Assembly (NCBI GenBank): GCA_021738605.1 | Contig: JAIPBY010000142.1 | Span: forward strand, 1 to 6,349 | DNA from: Chitinophagaceae bacterium | GTDB taxonomy: Bacteria > Bacteroidota > Bacteroidia > Chitinophagales > Chitinophagaceae | Direction: 5' to 3' | DNA length: 6,349 nucleotides | Shown: positions 1 through 6,349 of the stretch, piece by piece | How the letters are laid out: every line of letters starts with the position of its first letter | Numbering within the stretch: the stretch's first letter is position 1 | The notes under the pieces: generated by a model | What the model saw: only the letters and a program-made list of their open reading frames with translations | Databases searched by the model: none | Told to the model about the DNA's origin: nothing | Program-made: the position numbers and the translations under genes

Positions 1-42
1 GGAAGCAAGAGAATGACCGGATATGTAACCATCCTTCGATAA
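1..42 (+). CDS. 3' end of a T9SS type B sorting-domain protein (partial)
   Basis: Reading from base 1, the first 13 codons give GSKRMTGYVTILR followed by TAA at 40-42. This matches the C-terminus of the next gene (GSKRLAGYVTILR) at 11 of 13 residues. That tail is the last strand of the gliding-motility-associated C-terminal domain (CHU_C / TIGR04131 family), which directs proteins through the type IX secretion system. The fragment is therefore the end of a second, tandemly placed T9SS cargo gene whose body lies outside the window. Eight of the 13 codons differ synonymously from the neighbour and only two change the residue, so the two copies are old paralogues. The downstream gene starts 11 bp after this stop, which suggests co-transcription. 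Nothing can be said about the N-terminal domains of this protein. Confidence 0.8.
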   Translation, partial: GSKRMTGYVTILR

Positions 43-53
43 CTCGCTGATCA

Positions 54-2831
54 ATGCAAATGGTTCGTACAATATTCTTGATTTTGTTTTTGCTGATTCA
101 GTCTGTTGGCTCCTTGCTGGCACAAGACCGGTCCAACCGCGGAAAGGAGTTCTGGTTGGGCTATGGTCACAATGTCATGTTCAATCCAGCTGCCGGCAAC
201 TACAGCCAAACCCTTGTGTTGTACATCTCAACTGTTTTGCCGGCAACCGTTGAGGTTTCCATACCCGGAAATGGCTGGCGCCAAACGGTGGTTATTCCTT
301 CCAACAGCGTAGATGCATCCGTTGTCATTCCCAAAACTGGTTTGCAGGATGCACGGTTAACAGGTGAGGGGATTTTCAACAGGGGCATTCATGTAAAGGC
401 TGATGTACCGGTTGTATTGAATGCTCACCAGTACGGATTGAATTCTTCCGGTGCCATGATGGTCATGCCCACTGAAACCTATGGATACAATTATTATTCC
501 GTCAATTGTAAACAGGTATCCAATGTGGACTACAGCCATTCCTGGTTTTATGTCGTGGCACCTGAAGACAATACGAGAATTGAAATCATTCCTTCAGGCA
601 CTACAGAAAGTGGACGCCCGGCAGGTCAGCCCTTTTCTGTCGATCTCAAAAGGGGTGAGGTTTTCAATGTGTTCGGTAAACGCCTTCGATATGACAGTGG
701 TGTAGACATGACCGGAAGCAAGATTCTTTCCATTGCGGGCAGTGATGGACAATGTCATCCAGTGGCAGTATTTTCTGGATCCAGCCGCAACACACTGTGT
801 TTTGGAAACGGAGGAGATATCATGCAACAACAGGTTTTTCCCTCCAATACCTGGGGCACCCGCTACCTGACCTATCATACCCTGGCCAATGCCAACTCCG
901 ACCTGGTAACACCATTTTTAAATATTTACAGGGTGGTTGTACAAGATCCTTCCACCGTTGTGAAAAGAAATGGAACACTGATGACCGGGTTGATCAATAA
1001 TTTCTACTATGAATTTTCCAGCGATGCTGGTGATTATATTGAGGCTGACAAGCCTATCCTTGTTGCACAGTTTATGCCCTCCTCCAACGCCTGTGCAAGT
1101 GATGCCACCAACCCTTATGGCGACCCTGAAATGTTTTATTTGAGCCCCTTTGAGCAGGGTATTAAAAATGTTACTTTTTATAAAACCAGGAACCAATACA
1201 TCGACTTCAATTATGTGAGTCTTCTGCTTCCTGCTGCAGGAATTTCTTCTTTGCGGGTGGATGGGAAAACTGTTGATCCGCTCAACGTCATCCGTCATCC
1301 CATCAAAAATGATTATGCTGTTGCGGTTGTCCGTTTGTTGGGGGCAGCCGGACAGCACAATGTTTCATGCGACAGTGCATTCAATGGCATGGTCTTTGGG
1401 CTGGGCTATTATGAAAGCTATGGTTACAATGTTGGCACACTTGTAAACAACCTGAACGCCTATGCCACCATTAAAAATACAAAAAGCATTTTGCCTGGTG
1501 TAGATTCATTCACTTGTATCAATACTCCCTTCAAAGCCAATATTAAAGTGGCCTACAAGCTGAACAGGATACACTGGAAATTCAGCAAGGCAGCTGGTCT
1601 TAACATCAAGGCCGATTCTGTCATTAACAATCCTGCCCCAATAGATTCTGCCTTGGTTTTTGGCAGAAAATATTATGTTTACTCCATTGCAGCAGACCTT
1701 CGGTTTTCTGTTGCAGGCAACTATGCTATTCCAGTGGCCTATTCTTCTCCAGATCTTGACAATTGCAGTAACACAGAAGATACTGTTGTCCATGTACTGG
1801 TGAAAGAAGGCCCCAAAACTGCTATCACTGCGCCGGGTGTGCTCTGCAAAGACAAGGAGGCGAGTTTCAAGGGAACCAATAGCGCACAAGGGTTCAATCT
1901 GGTTTCTCACCAATGGGATTTTCCTGACGGAAGCCAGGGCAATGCAAGGGAAGCTAAAAAAATCTTCACTACTGCGGGCAACAAGACCATTCGGTATACC
2001 GTGTTGACAGACAATGGTTGTATGGCCGATACGGTGACAACTGTAAATGTTGTAGATCTCTCTGCAGTGGCGGTAACAAAGTCCGGAAAGCCCTGTGTTG
2101 ACAGTATCCTGCAGTTTGTTTCATCCATTCCATCTGCATCAAATACAGGGGCAACCTGGTTCTGGAATTTTGGTGATGGCCAGCAGTTCAGCAGCAAGTC
2201 CAGCCACCTGGCACTGCATGCCTATAAAAAACCATTGACAGCTTTTTCTGTCAAACATTGGATTGCATTTGACCAGGGCTGTACCAGTGATACCGTGTTG
2301 CACGCGATACCATCCATCAACATTGCACCCATGATCAATGCTGGTCCTGATATGTATATCAAGAAGGGCAGTGCTGCCCCGCTGCAGGCAAGTATTCCCA
2401 ATTCCATCCAGTACCAATTTGTTTGGAGCCCATCCACTTTTTTAAACCAGGTCAATTTGCTCAATCCTTTGTGCTCACCAGATGTCGATATGGCCTATAC
2501 TGTACAGGCCATCGATAAACAAACTGGTTGTGCTGCCAAGGATACGCTGCAAGTAATTGTCTTGTCAGCGATAGATATCCCCAACACATTTACGCCCAAC
2601 GGGGATGGTATCAATGATACCTGGAAGATCCTTTTTCTGGCACAGTATAAAAATTGTCGGATGGAAGTGTACAATACTGCCGGGCAAATCATCTATCAGT
2701 CTGAAGGCTATGCGGTAGCATGGGATGGAAACAGGAATGGTTCTCCAATGCCCGCTGGTACTTATTATTACGTGATTGAATTAGGAGATGGCAGCAAGAG
2801 GCTAGCCGGATACGTTACAATTTTGCGGTAA
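54..2831 (+). CDS. Secreted IgGFc-binding-like/PKD multidomain protein with T9SS type B sorting domain
   Basis: A 925-residue protein likely secreted through the type IX system as a surface or released adhesin-like protein. Residues 1-24 are a Sec signal peptide (MQMVR, a hydrophobic run to LLAQ). Residues about 28-465 resemble the bacterial IgGFc-binding protein family (PF17517 type): GKEFWLGYGHN at 30-40, PTETYGYNYYSV at 139-150, VAPEDNTRIEI at 168-178, then DMTGSKI and PVAVFSG near 218-242. The name comes from a mucus protein and does not prove Fc binding. An Ig-like module follows at about 484-585, then PKD-like modules at about 587-667 (WDFPDG) and 671-755 (WNFGDG), and another Ig-like module at about 760-837. 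The last 84 residues (IPNTFTPNGDGINDTW at 842-857, ending GYVTILR) are the CHU_C type B sorting domain. ATG 54 is the first start after an in-frame TGA at 48-50; ATG 60 is also possible and keeps the signal peptide. No Shine-Dalgarno is seen. The gene lies 11 bp after a paralogue's stop and converges on the SusCD operon. The sorting domain call is very secure; ligand and role are unknown. Confidence 0.93.
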   Translation: MQMVRTIFLILFLLIQSVGSLLAQDRSNRGKEFWLGYGHNVMFNPAAGNYSQTLVLYISTVLPATVEVSIPGNGWRQTVVIPSNSVDASVVIPKTGLQDARLTGEGIFNRGIHVKADVPVVLNAHQYGLNSSGAMMVMPTETYGYNYYSVNCKQVSNVDYSHSWFYVVAPEDNTRIEIIPSGTTESGRPAGQPFSVDLKRGEVFNVFGKRLRYDSGVDMTGSKILSIAGSDGQCHPVAVFSGSSRNTLCFGNGGDIMQQQVFPSNTWGTRYLTYHTLANANSDLVTPFLNIYRVVVQDPSTVVKRNGTLMTGLINNFYYEFSSDAGDYIEADKPILVAQFMPSSNACASDATNPYGDPEMFYLSPFEQGIKNVTFYKTRNQYIDFNYVSLLLPAAGISSLRVDGKTVDPLNVIRHPIKNDYAVAVVRLLGAAGQHNVSCDSAFNGMVFGLGYYESYGYNVGTLVNNLNAYATIKNTKSILPGVDSFTCINTPFKANIKVAYKLNRIHWKFSKAAGLNIKADSVINNPAPIDSALVFGRKYYVYSIAADLRFSVAGNYAIPVAYSSPDLDNCSNTEDTVVHVLVKEGPKTAITAPGVLCKDKEASFKGTNSAQGFNLVSHQWDFPDGSQGNAREAKKIFTTAGNKTIRYTVLTDNGCMADTVTTVNVVDLSAVAVTKSGKPCVDSILQFVSSIPSASNTGATWFWNFGDGQQFSSKSSHLALHAYKKPLTAFSVKHWIAFDQGCTSDTVLHAIPSINIAPMINAGPDMYIKKGSAAPLQASIPNSIQYQFVWSPSTFLNQVNLLNPLCSPDVDMAYTVQAIDKQTGCAAKDTLQVIVLSAIDIPNTFTPNGDGINDTWKILFLAQYKNCRMEVYNTAGQIIYQSEGYAVAWDGNRNGSPMPAGTYYYVIELGDGSKRLAGYVTILR

Positions 2832-2862
2832 AAAAGAGCGCCGCGGGAAACCCGCGACGCTC
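2830..2862 (-). terminator. Rho-independent terminator of the minus-strand SusC-SusD-DUF4397 operon
   Basis: Read on the minus strand, GAGCGTCGCGGG (2862-2851) pairs with CCCGCGGCGCTC (2847-2836) around a TTT loop (2850-2848). This makes a 12-bp GC-rich stem with one G-U wobble, followed directly by six Ts (2835-2830). It begins about 28 nt after the TGA of the DUF4397 gene. On the plus strand the wobble becomes a C-A mismatch and the hairpin is followed by GTATAAAA rather than a T run, so the signal is built for the minus-strand transcript. The T tract overlaps the TAA stop of the convergent plus-strand gene. The hairpin may still affect the plus-strand mRNA 3' end. Confidence 0.88.
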
Positions 2863-2889
2863 GTATAAAAATCAACGCTGTTCTTTGCA

Positions 2890-3633
2890 TCAATAACTGA
2901 GGAAAGAAGCCAATGTTCTTGCAGCAGTTCCTGTTGTTGAGCGGTAGCTTCCCCTGAAGATAACAGTATAGTTTCTTTTTGCAGTGGGAACCAATCCGTT
3001 CAATTGTGTCAGGTTGGTTGTCGTACCCGTTGGACGAACGTACAAGGTATCGCTGATACCAGCCCTGAATGAAATGAAATCTGTAACAGCGGCTGTGCTG
3101 ATATTGGTGAAAATATTTGCCTGCTGCTTCTGGGAGAAAATATCAACATTGGGCATGGCGGTTGGACTGTAAGGGAAGTTGGCAAACCTTATCCTTGCTG
3201 ACGTGTCATTGAATACCTGAATGTTGTCTTGGACAACCTTGTATTTTGGCGCATTCAAAGAATCATAGGCAAAAATGGTATAGTAGTTGCCACCAGTCAT
3301 CGCAGTGCTGAAACTGATGGGGTATTGTGTGCTTGGGGCCAGTGTATCCCTGATGGCAATGGCTCTATTTCCAGCATTCACAGCTGAATAGGAAGGAGAC
3401 AAGGAAGGGAATACAGCACCATAGGCAATGGCAGCACCATTCAGGGGAACCAGATCGGAGTAAATATAGGTTCTGTTGGAATTGATGATGGCATTGTGAA
3501 ATTTCACAAAAGCCGTACTACCGAGGTTGGTTTCTTCAGTAAGAATCGACTTGTATTCTTTCTCACAGGCCGCCAGCACGATCATGGATGCAAGGGCTAT
3601 GGTGATTGATTTGATGTTCATTAATGATTTCAT
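2890..3633 (-). CDS. DUF4397-domain lipoprotein, third gene of a SusCD operon
   Basis: With the start at 3633 this is a 247-residue lipoprotein. The N-terminus MKSLMNIKSITIALASMIV runs into the lipobox LAAC, placing the lipidated cysteine at residue 23, followed by acidic EKE; this suits an outer-membrane, possibly surface-exposed, lipoprotein. The rest is beta-rich and resembles DUF4397 proteins: ARIRFANFPYSPTAMPNVDIF at about 145-166, TDFISFRAG at 184-192, and RNYTVIFRGS at 220-229. An earlier stretch (about 39-124: TAFVKFHNA, then GGNYYTIFAYDS) has the same pattern, suggesting two related modules. The open frame extends to an ATG at 3675, but that start would overlap the SusD stop and put 14 charged or atypical residues before the signal peptide. 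ATG 3633, 23 bp after the SusD stop, is preferred; ATG 3621 is also possible. No Shine-Dalgarno is visible. The function is unknown; by position it may assist substrate capture by SusCD, as SusE/SusF do. Confidence 0.82.
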   Translation of the reverse strand: MKSLMNIKSITIALASMIVLAACEKEYKSILTEETNLGSTAFVKFHNAIINSNRTYIYSDLVPLNGAAIAYGAVFPSLSPSYSAVNAGNRAIAIRDTLAPSTQYPISFSTAMTGGNYYTIFAYDSLNAPKYKVVQDNIQVFNDTSARIRFANFPYSPTAMPNVDIFSQKQQANIFTNISTAAVTDFISFRAGISDTLYVRPTGTTTNLTQLNGLVPTAKRNYTVIFRGSYRSTTGTAARTLASFLSY

Positions 3634-3656
3634 GATGATGATTTTAATCTTGTGAT

Positions 3657-5285
3657 CTATTTCTGTGAGAACCATTGTTCCTTGGTATTGTAATCCAGGG
3701 CGATGGCACCGATCCTTGTCAGTTCAGCAATATTGTAGAGGTACTCTGAGTTGTAACGGGGTCTGGCCCTGTAGGTATATTTACCACTGTTGTTGATGAA
3801 AAGATCTGTTCCGGTAGGCATCACAAGGTCTGCATATACCGCAGCACCTGTTTTTGCATCTATATCGGTATAGTGAAACCTCCTCATGTCAACCCATGTT
3901 TCGTGCATGCCAAAGCCATAAAGGGCGATGTATTTCTGCAACATGATATGGCTGAGGGAAAGTGCTGTAGTTGAGGGAACCACTGTAGGGTTGGCAAGAA
4001 ACGCCGCCTTGGCAGCGGTTGTAATAAGCCTAGGTGCCGGTACGCCTGTGCTGTAATCAGTATTCAAATGATCAATGTTGAGGCTGATGCCATCAGCATA
4101 GGCTGCCCTTGCTGAAGCGGCATCTCCTTTGCGGAAATAGGCTTCTGCCAGCATAAACTTATTTTCACTTGCAGTGATGATGGGGAAAGGCGATCCGTTC
4201 TTGAAGATGTAGCGACAGGTTGCATCAGATACTGGCGCAGCAGCAGAGCTGAATGGCTGACCCCAGAAACTCTGTGGTTGGTCTGCAGTTACCAAACCAG
4301 TAGCACCTTTGTTTGGTTTTACACCTTTGATGGTTCCGTTGGTATTTTCCCTGAGCATGTAAAATGCCCTTGGGTCTGTAACACCCGCGAAACGGGAGTT
4401 CAATCCATTCATGAGGTTGGCGATATATTCCGTTTGGCGCAATGCACCCACGTTGTTCCTGTATGGACCATAGAAATTGGAAGTACCAGTGATGCCTGTA
4501 TTGGCAAATTTTACTGTTGCATTGTCTTGGTTGGTGTTGATGCCCAACAAAGCATATTTGATCACAGAATCTGGTTTGTACTCAGCCTTGTTGCTGAGGT
4601 GATTGAAAGACCTGGCCATGACGGTGTAAACGAATTTCTTCCATTTGTTTACGTCTCCGTTGTAAAAATAGGCATCTCCTTTTGCGAGGTTGGCCTGGCT
4701 TGCATTGTCTCCTGTCTTGTTCAAATATTCCAAAGCCAATCTGCTGATGGCCCTTACTGTATCGTAGACATCTTTCTGGTTGTCGTAGTTGAAAACCAAT
4801 TGTTCTGGGCGAAACGCTTCACGCATGATCACCTCTCCATACATGTTGGTCAAAGCCAGCCAGCTGAAAGCCCTGATGGCATAACCCACACCCACATAGT
4901 CCCATTTCTTTTCTTCCATTCCCCACTTCACCATTTTGTTCAGGTTCTCACCCATTCCAAAATAATGCATGGCCCACACAGAACCAAGCAGGTCACTTGC
5001 TCCTGTTGCACCACCCATTTGGTCGTACTGGTTACCAGCACTGTTGGTGGCAAAATATTGTACATAACGTCCTACGTAAAGACCATCGTTTCCGAGGCCA
5101 TAGGCACTGCCCGCAGCAGCAGAGCTACCTACAAAGTTTCCGATGATGCCGGGCAACAGGGTTTCAACTGGAACCCTGACACTGGCGTTTGGATTGGCAA
5201 ATGCCTCATCAATCTTCTTTTCACAACTGGAGAAGGAGAAGACCAGGGCTATCGAGGTCAGGTAAAATATGATATTCTTTTTCAT
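3657..5285 (-). CDS. SusD/RagB-family nutrient-binding outer-membrane lipoprotein
   Basis: A 542-residue SusD-like lipoprotein, the normal length for the family. MKKNIIFYLTSIALVFSFSS followed by Cys21 is a type II signal peptide with lipobox FSSC, so the protein is anchored in the outer membrane and should cap the SusC barrel as a substrate-binding lid. Residues 31-49 (NPNASVRVPVETLLPGIIG) are the characteristic start of the SusD-like_2 branch (PF12771 type). FMLAEAYFRKGDAASARAAY at 377-396 is a TPR-like helical pair, and YGFGMHETWVDMRRF at 456-470 is the conserved block near the C-terminus. The C-terminal helix is IAELTRIGA. The ATG lies 20 bp after the SusC stop and has an upstream purine-rich AAAAGGAAAAA. 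The gene is intact. The ligand (glycan, peptide or other) cannot be read from the sequence, and no degradative enzyme is visible in the window. Confidence 0.95.
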   Translation of the reverse strand: MKKNIIFYLTSIALVFSFSSCEKKIDEAFANPNASVRVPVETLLPGIIGNFVGSSAAAGSAYGLGNDGLYVGRYVQYFATNSAGNQYDQMGGATGASDLLGSVWAMHYFGMGENLNKMVKWGMEEKKWDYVGVGYAIRAFSWLALTNMYGEVIMREAFRPEQLVFNYDNQKDVYDTVRAISRLALEYLNKTGDNASQANLAKGDAYFYNGDVNKWKKFVYTVMARSFNHLSNKAEYKPDSVIKYALLGINTNQDNATVKFANTGITGTSNFYGPYRNNVGALRQTEYIANLMNGLNSRFAGVTDPRAFYMLRENTNGTIKGVKPNKGATGLVTADQPQSFWGQPFSSAAAPVSDATCRYIFKNGSPFPIITASENKFMLAEAYFRKGDAASARAAYADGISLNIDHLNTDYSTGVPAPRLITTAAKAAFLANPTVVPSTTALSLSHIMLQKYIALYGFGMHETWVDMRRFHYTDIDAKTGAAVYADLVMPTGTDLFINNSGKYTYRARPRYNSEYLYNIAELTRIGAIALDYNTKEQWFSQK

Positions 5286-5292
5286 GAGCTGA

Positions 5293-5303
5293 TTTTTCCT
5301 TTT
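5293..5303 (-). promoter_or_regulatory. Possible ribosome-binding site of the SusD-like gene
   Basis: The 20-bp spacer between the SusC stop and the SusD ATG contains AAAAGGAAAAA on the minus strand. Its AAGGA core ends 11 nt before the ATG at 5285. It is the only Shine-Dalgarno-like element I see before a start in this window. Bacteroidota usually depend little on such sites and favour A-rich leaders, so the A-richness may matter more than the GG. Confidence 0.4.
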
Positions 5304-5305
5304 GA

Positions 5306-6349
5306 TTAAAATGATGTCTTCAAGCCGAAGTTGAAACTGATGGGGGCAGGCATTGTACCGTAGTCAAAACCAAATCCACCAACTCCTCTTGAACCTGCTG
5401 TATTACCATTGACTGCAGGATCTGCACCTGTGTAATTGGTAATGAGCACAAGGTCATTCACGGTGAGGAACACCTCAAGTGTTTTGATGCCAGGAAGGTC
5501 TTTGAATGGATTCTTGGGCAATGCATATGCAAATGTCAGGTCACGCAGGCGAAGCCAGTTTACGTTTTTCTCGATGAAGTCCTCTTCCGGCATGTTCGTA
5601 TAATACGCATCGTTCAAGGCAGGGATGATGACAATCGTATTCGGAGTTGGATTGGTATTTTCCCTTCCATCTTTCAACACACCCTTGACCACGCGTGGGG
5701 TGAACCTGTCTGCAGTAAGCGGACTTTTACCAGCAAGGGTGAGGAACCTGTGTGTACCATTGAAGATGTCTCCACCCACCTTGATATCCCAGAGGAAGTT
5801 CAACCTGAACCTGTTCAGGCGGAAGGAGTTGTTGATACCCAGGGTGAAGTCAGGATTCCTGTCGCCACGGATCTTGAACAATTGTTCAACCACGGGCAAT
5901 CCATTGGCAGGGTTGATCAGCACATCACCATTGAGGTTTCTTTCATATCCAAAACCGGTAATGGATGTGGTTGGTCCACCAAAGACCAGACCGCCTCTCG
6001 CATTGCCATAAAGCCATGTATCGGCGATATAGTATTCTGCAACATTTTTGGGCATGTCAATCACCTTGTTCCACATCTTGTTGAAGTTCATCTGGAAGTT
6101 CCAACCAAACTTGGCCTTGTTGATGACATTGGATCCAAGGGTGATCTCAACGCCCTGGTTCCTGGTGCTTGCAGCATTTTGTGTGTTCAGTACGAAACCT
6201 GTGCCATAGCTCAAACGGAAGTTCTCAATGATTTGCCCTTTGTTGAGGGTATTGTAATAGGTGGCTTCCAGGTTGAGCTTGTTCCTGAAGAGGCGGAACT
6301 CTGTACCCAGTTCGTAAGTACTTTGTCTTTCTGGAGCCAGTTCAGGATT
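5306..6349 (-). CDS. SusC/RagA-family TonB-linked outer-membrane transporter, C-terminal part (partial)
   Basis: The frame is open from the right edge of the window (base 6349) to TAA at 5308-5306. It shows the last 347 residues of a SusC-type protein that is normally about 1000 residues long; the signal peptide, carboxypeptidase-like domain and plug lie outside. This part is the distal half of the 22-strand beta-barrel. Typical SusC blocks are NPELAPERQSTYELGTEFRL at visible residues 1-20, NQGVEITLGSNV at 64-75, GDRNPDFTLG at 162-171, GGDIFNGT at 192-199, WLRLRDLTFAY at 265-275, and the final strand PISFNFGLKTSF with the terminal Phe of outer-membrane barrels. A TTG at 6214 could pose as a start, but it lies in the middle of conserved barrel sequence and is not one. 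SusC imports oligomers with TonB energy; its partner SusD follows after 20 bp in the same operon. The substrate is not predictable. Confidence 0.95.
   Translation of the reverse strand, partial: NPELAPERQSTYELGTEFRLFRNKLNLEATYYNTLNKGQIIENFRLSYGTGFVLNTQNAASTRNQGVEITLGSNVINKAKFGWNFQMNFNKMWNKVIDMPKNVAEYYIADTWLYGNARGGLVFGGPTTSITGFGYERNLNGDVLINPANGLPVVEQLFKIRGDRNPDFTLGINNSFRLNRFRLNFLWDIKVGGDIFNGTHRFLTLAGKSPLTADRFTPRVVKGVLKDGRENTNPTPNTIVIIPALNDAYYTNMPEEDFIEKNVNWLRLRDLTFAYALPKNPFKDLPGIKTLEVFLTVNDLVLITNYTGADPAVNGNTAGSRGVGGFGFDYGTMPAPISFNFGLKTSF

Noticed and set aside
918..1358. A 146-codon minus-strand open frame, and several smaller ones, inside the 54-2831 gene.
   Set aside because: They overlap a clearly coding frame with recognisable domains and have no signal, domain or start context of their own.
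2836..2862. The intergenic hairpin as an intrinsic terminator of the plus-strand gene.
   Set aside because: On the plus strand there is no T run after the stem and one pair becomes a C-A mismatch. The minus-strand reading explains it far better, though a secondary bidirectional effect cannot be excluded.
3634..3675. The longer start (ATG 3675) for the DUF4397 lipoprotein, which would overlap the end of the SusD gene.
   Set aside because: The extra 14 residues (MVLTEIDHKIKIII) do not fit a lipoprotein signal peptide. The start at 3633 gives a normal 22-residue signal and a normal intergenic gap.
4278..5309. A 343-codon open frame on the plus strand, antisense to the SusD-like gene.
   Set aside because: It lies almost wholly inside a well-supported SusD gene. 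Its translation is rich in Cys, Val and His with no recognisable domain or signal, and it has no promoter or ribosome-binding site. It is a shadow of the minus-strand codon pattern.
5625..6011. A 128-codon plus-strand open frame inside the SusC gene.
   Set aside because: It is antisense to conserved SusC barrel blocks and shows no recognisable protein features.
6212..6214. TTG as a start of a 302-residue protein in the SusC frame.
   Set aside because: The frame stays open upstream to the window edge and encodes conserved SusC barrel sequence, so this TTG is an internal Leu codon.

Overview
The window looks like a chromosomal segment from a Bacteroidota bacterium, most likely of the Chitinophagaceae/Sphingobacteriia type. 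The grounds are a SusC/SusD outer-membrane uptake pair, a type IX secretion (T9SS) type B sorting domain on a large secreted protein, lipoprotein signals of Bacteroidota style, and gene starts mostly without Shine-Dalgarno sequences. The genus is an inference; no rRNA or other phylogenetic marker is present.

Layout. Positions 1-42 (+) are the last 13 codons and stop of a gene running in from the left. Its C-terminus is nearly identical to that of the next gene, so it is a tandem T9SS type B paralogue. After 11 bp comes a complete 925-residue secreted protein (54-2831, +). It has a Sec signal peptide, a large N-terminal region resembling the bacterial IgGFc-binding family, a run of Ig-like/PKD modules each carrying one cysteine pair, and a C-terminal type B sorting domain. 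The pair probably forms an operon of cell-surface or secreted adhesin-like proteins. A strong hairpin follows in the 58-bp convergent intergenic gap.

The rest lies on the minus strand and reads right to left as one operon. It holds the 3' part of a SusC-type TonB-linked porin (6349-5306, cut by the window edge), a SusD-like lipoprotein (5285-3657), and a small lipoprotein with DUF4397-like sequence (3633-2890). The gaps are 20 and 23 bp. The hairpin at 2830-2862, read on the minus strand, is a textbook intrinsic terminator for this operon.

How the genes work together: SusC and SusD should form the outer-membrane lid-and-barrel complex that imports an oligomeric nutrient with TonB energy. The DUF4397 lipoprotein sits where accessory surface lipoproteins (SusE/SusF-like) are usually found. 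No glycoside hydrolase, peptidase, sensor or sigma/anti-sigma pair is visible, so the substrate cannot be assigned. The plus-strand adhesin-like genes converge on this operon and need not be functionally linked to it. I see no mobile element, CRISPR array, tRNA or rRNA, no gene-free stretch above 300 bp, and no clear sign of an undescribed system. The most interesting points are the tandem T9SS cargo pair, the Cys-pair modular architecture, the duplicated DUF4397-like lipoprotein, and the strand-asymmetric terminator.
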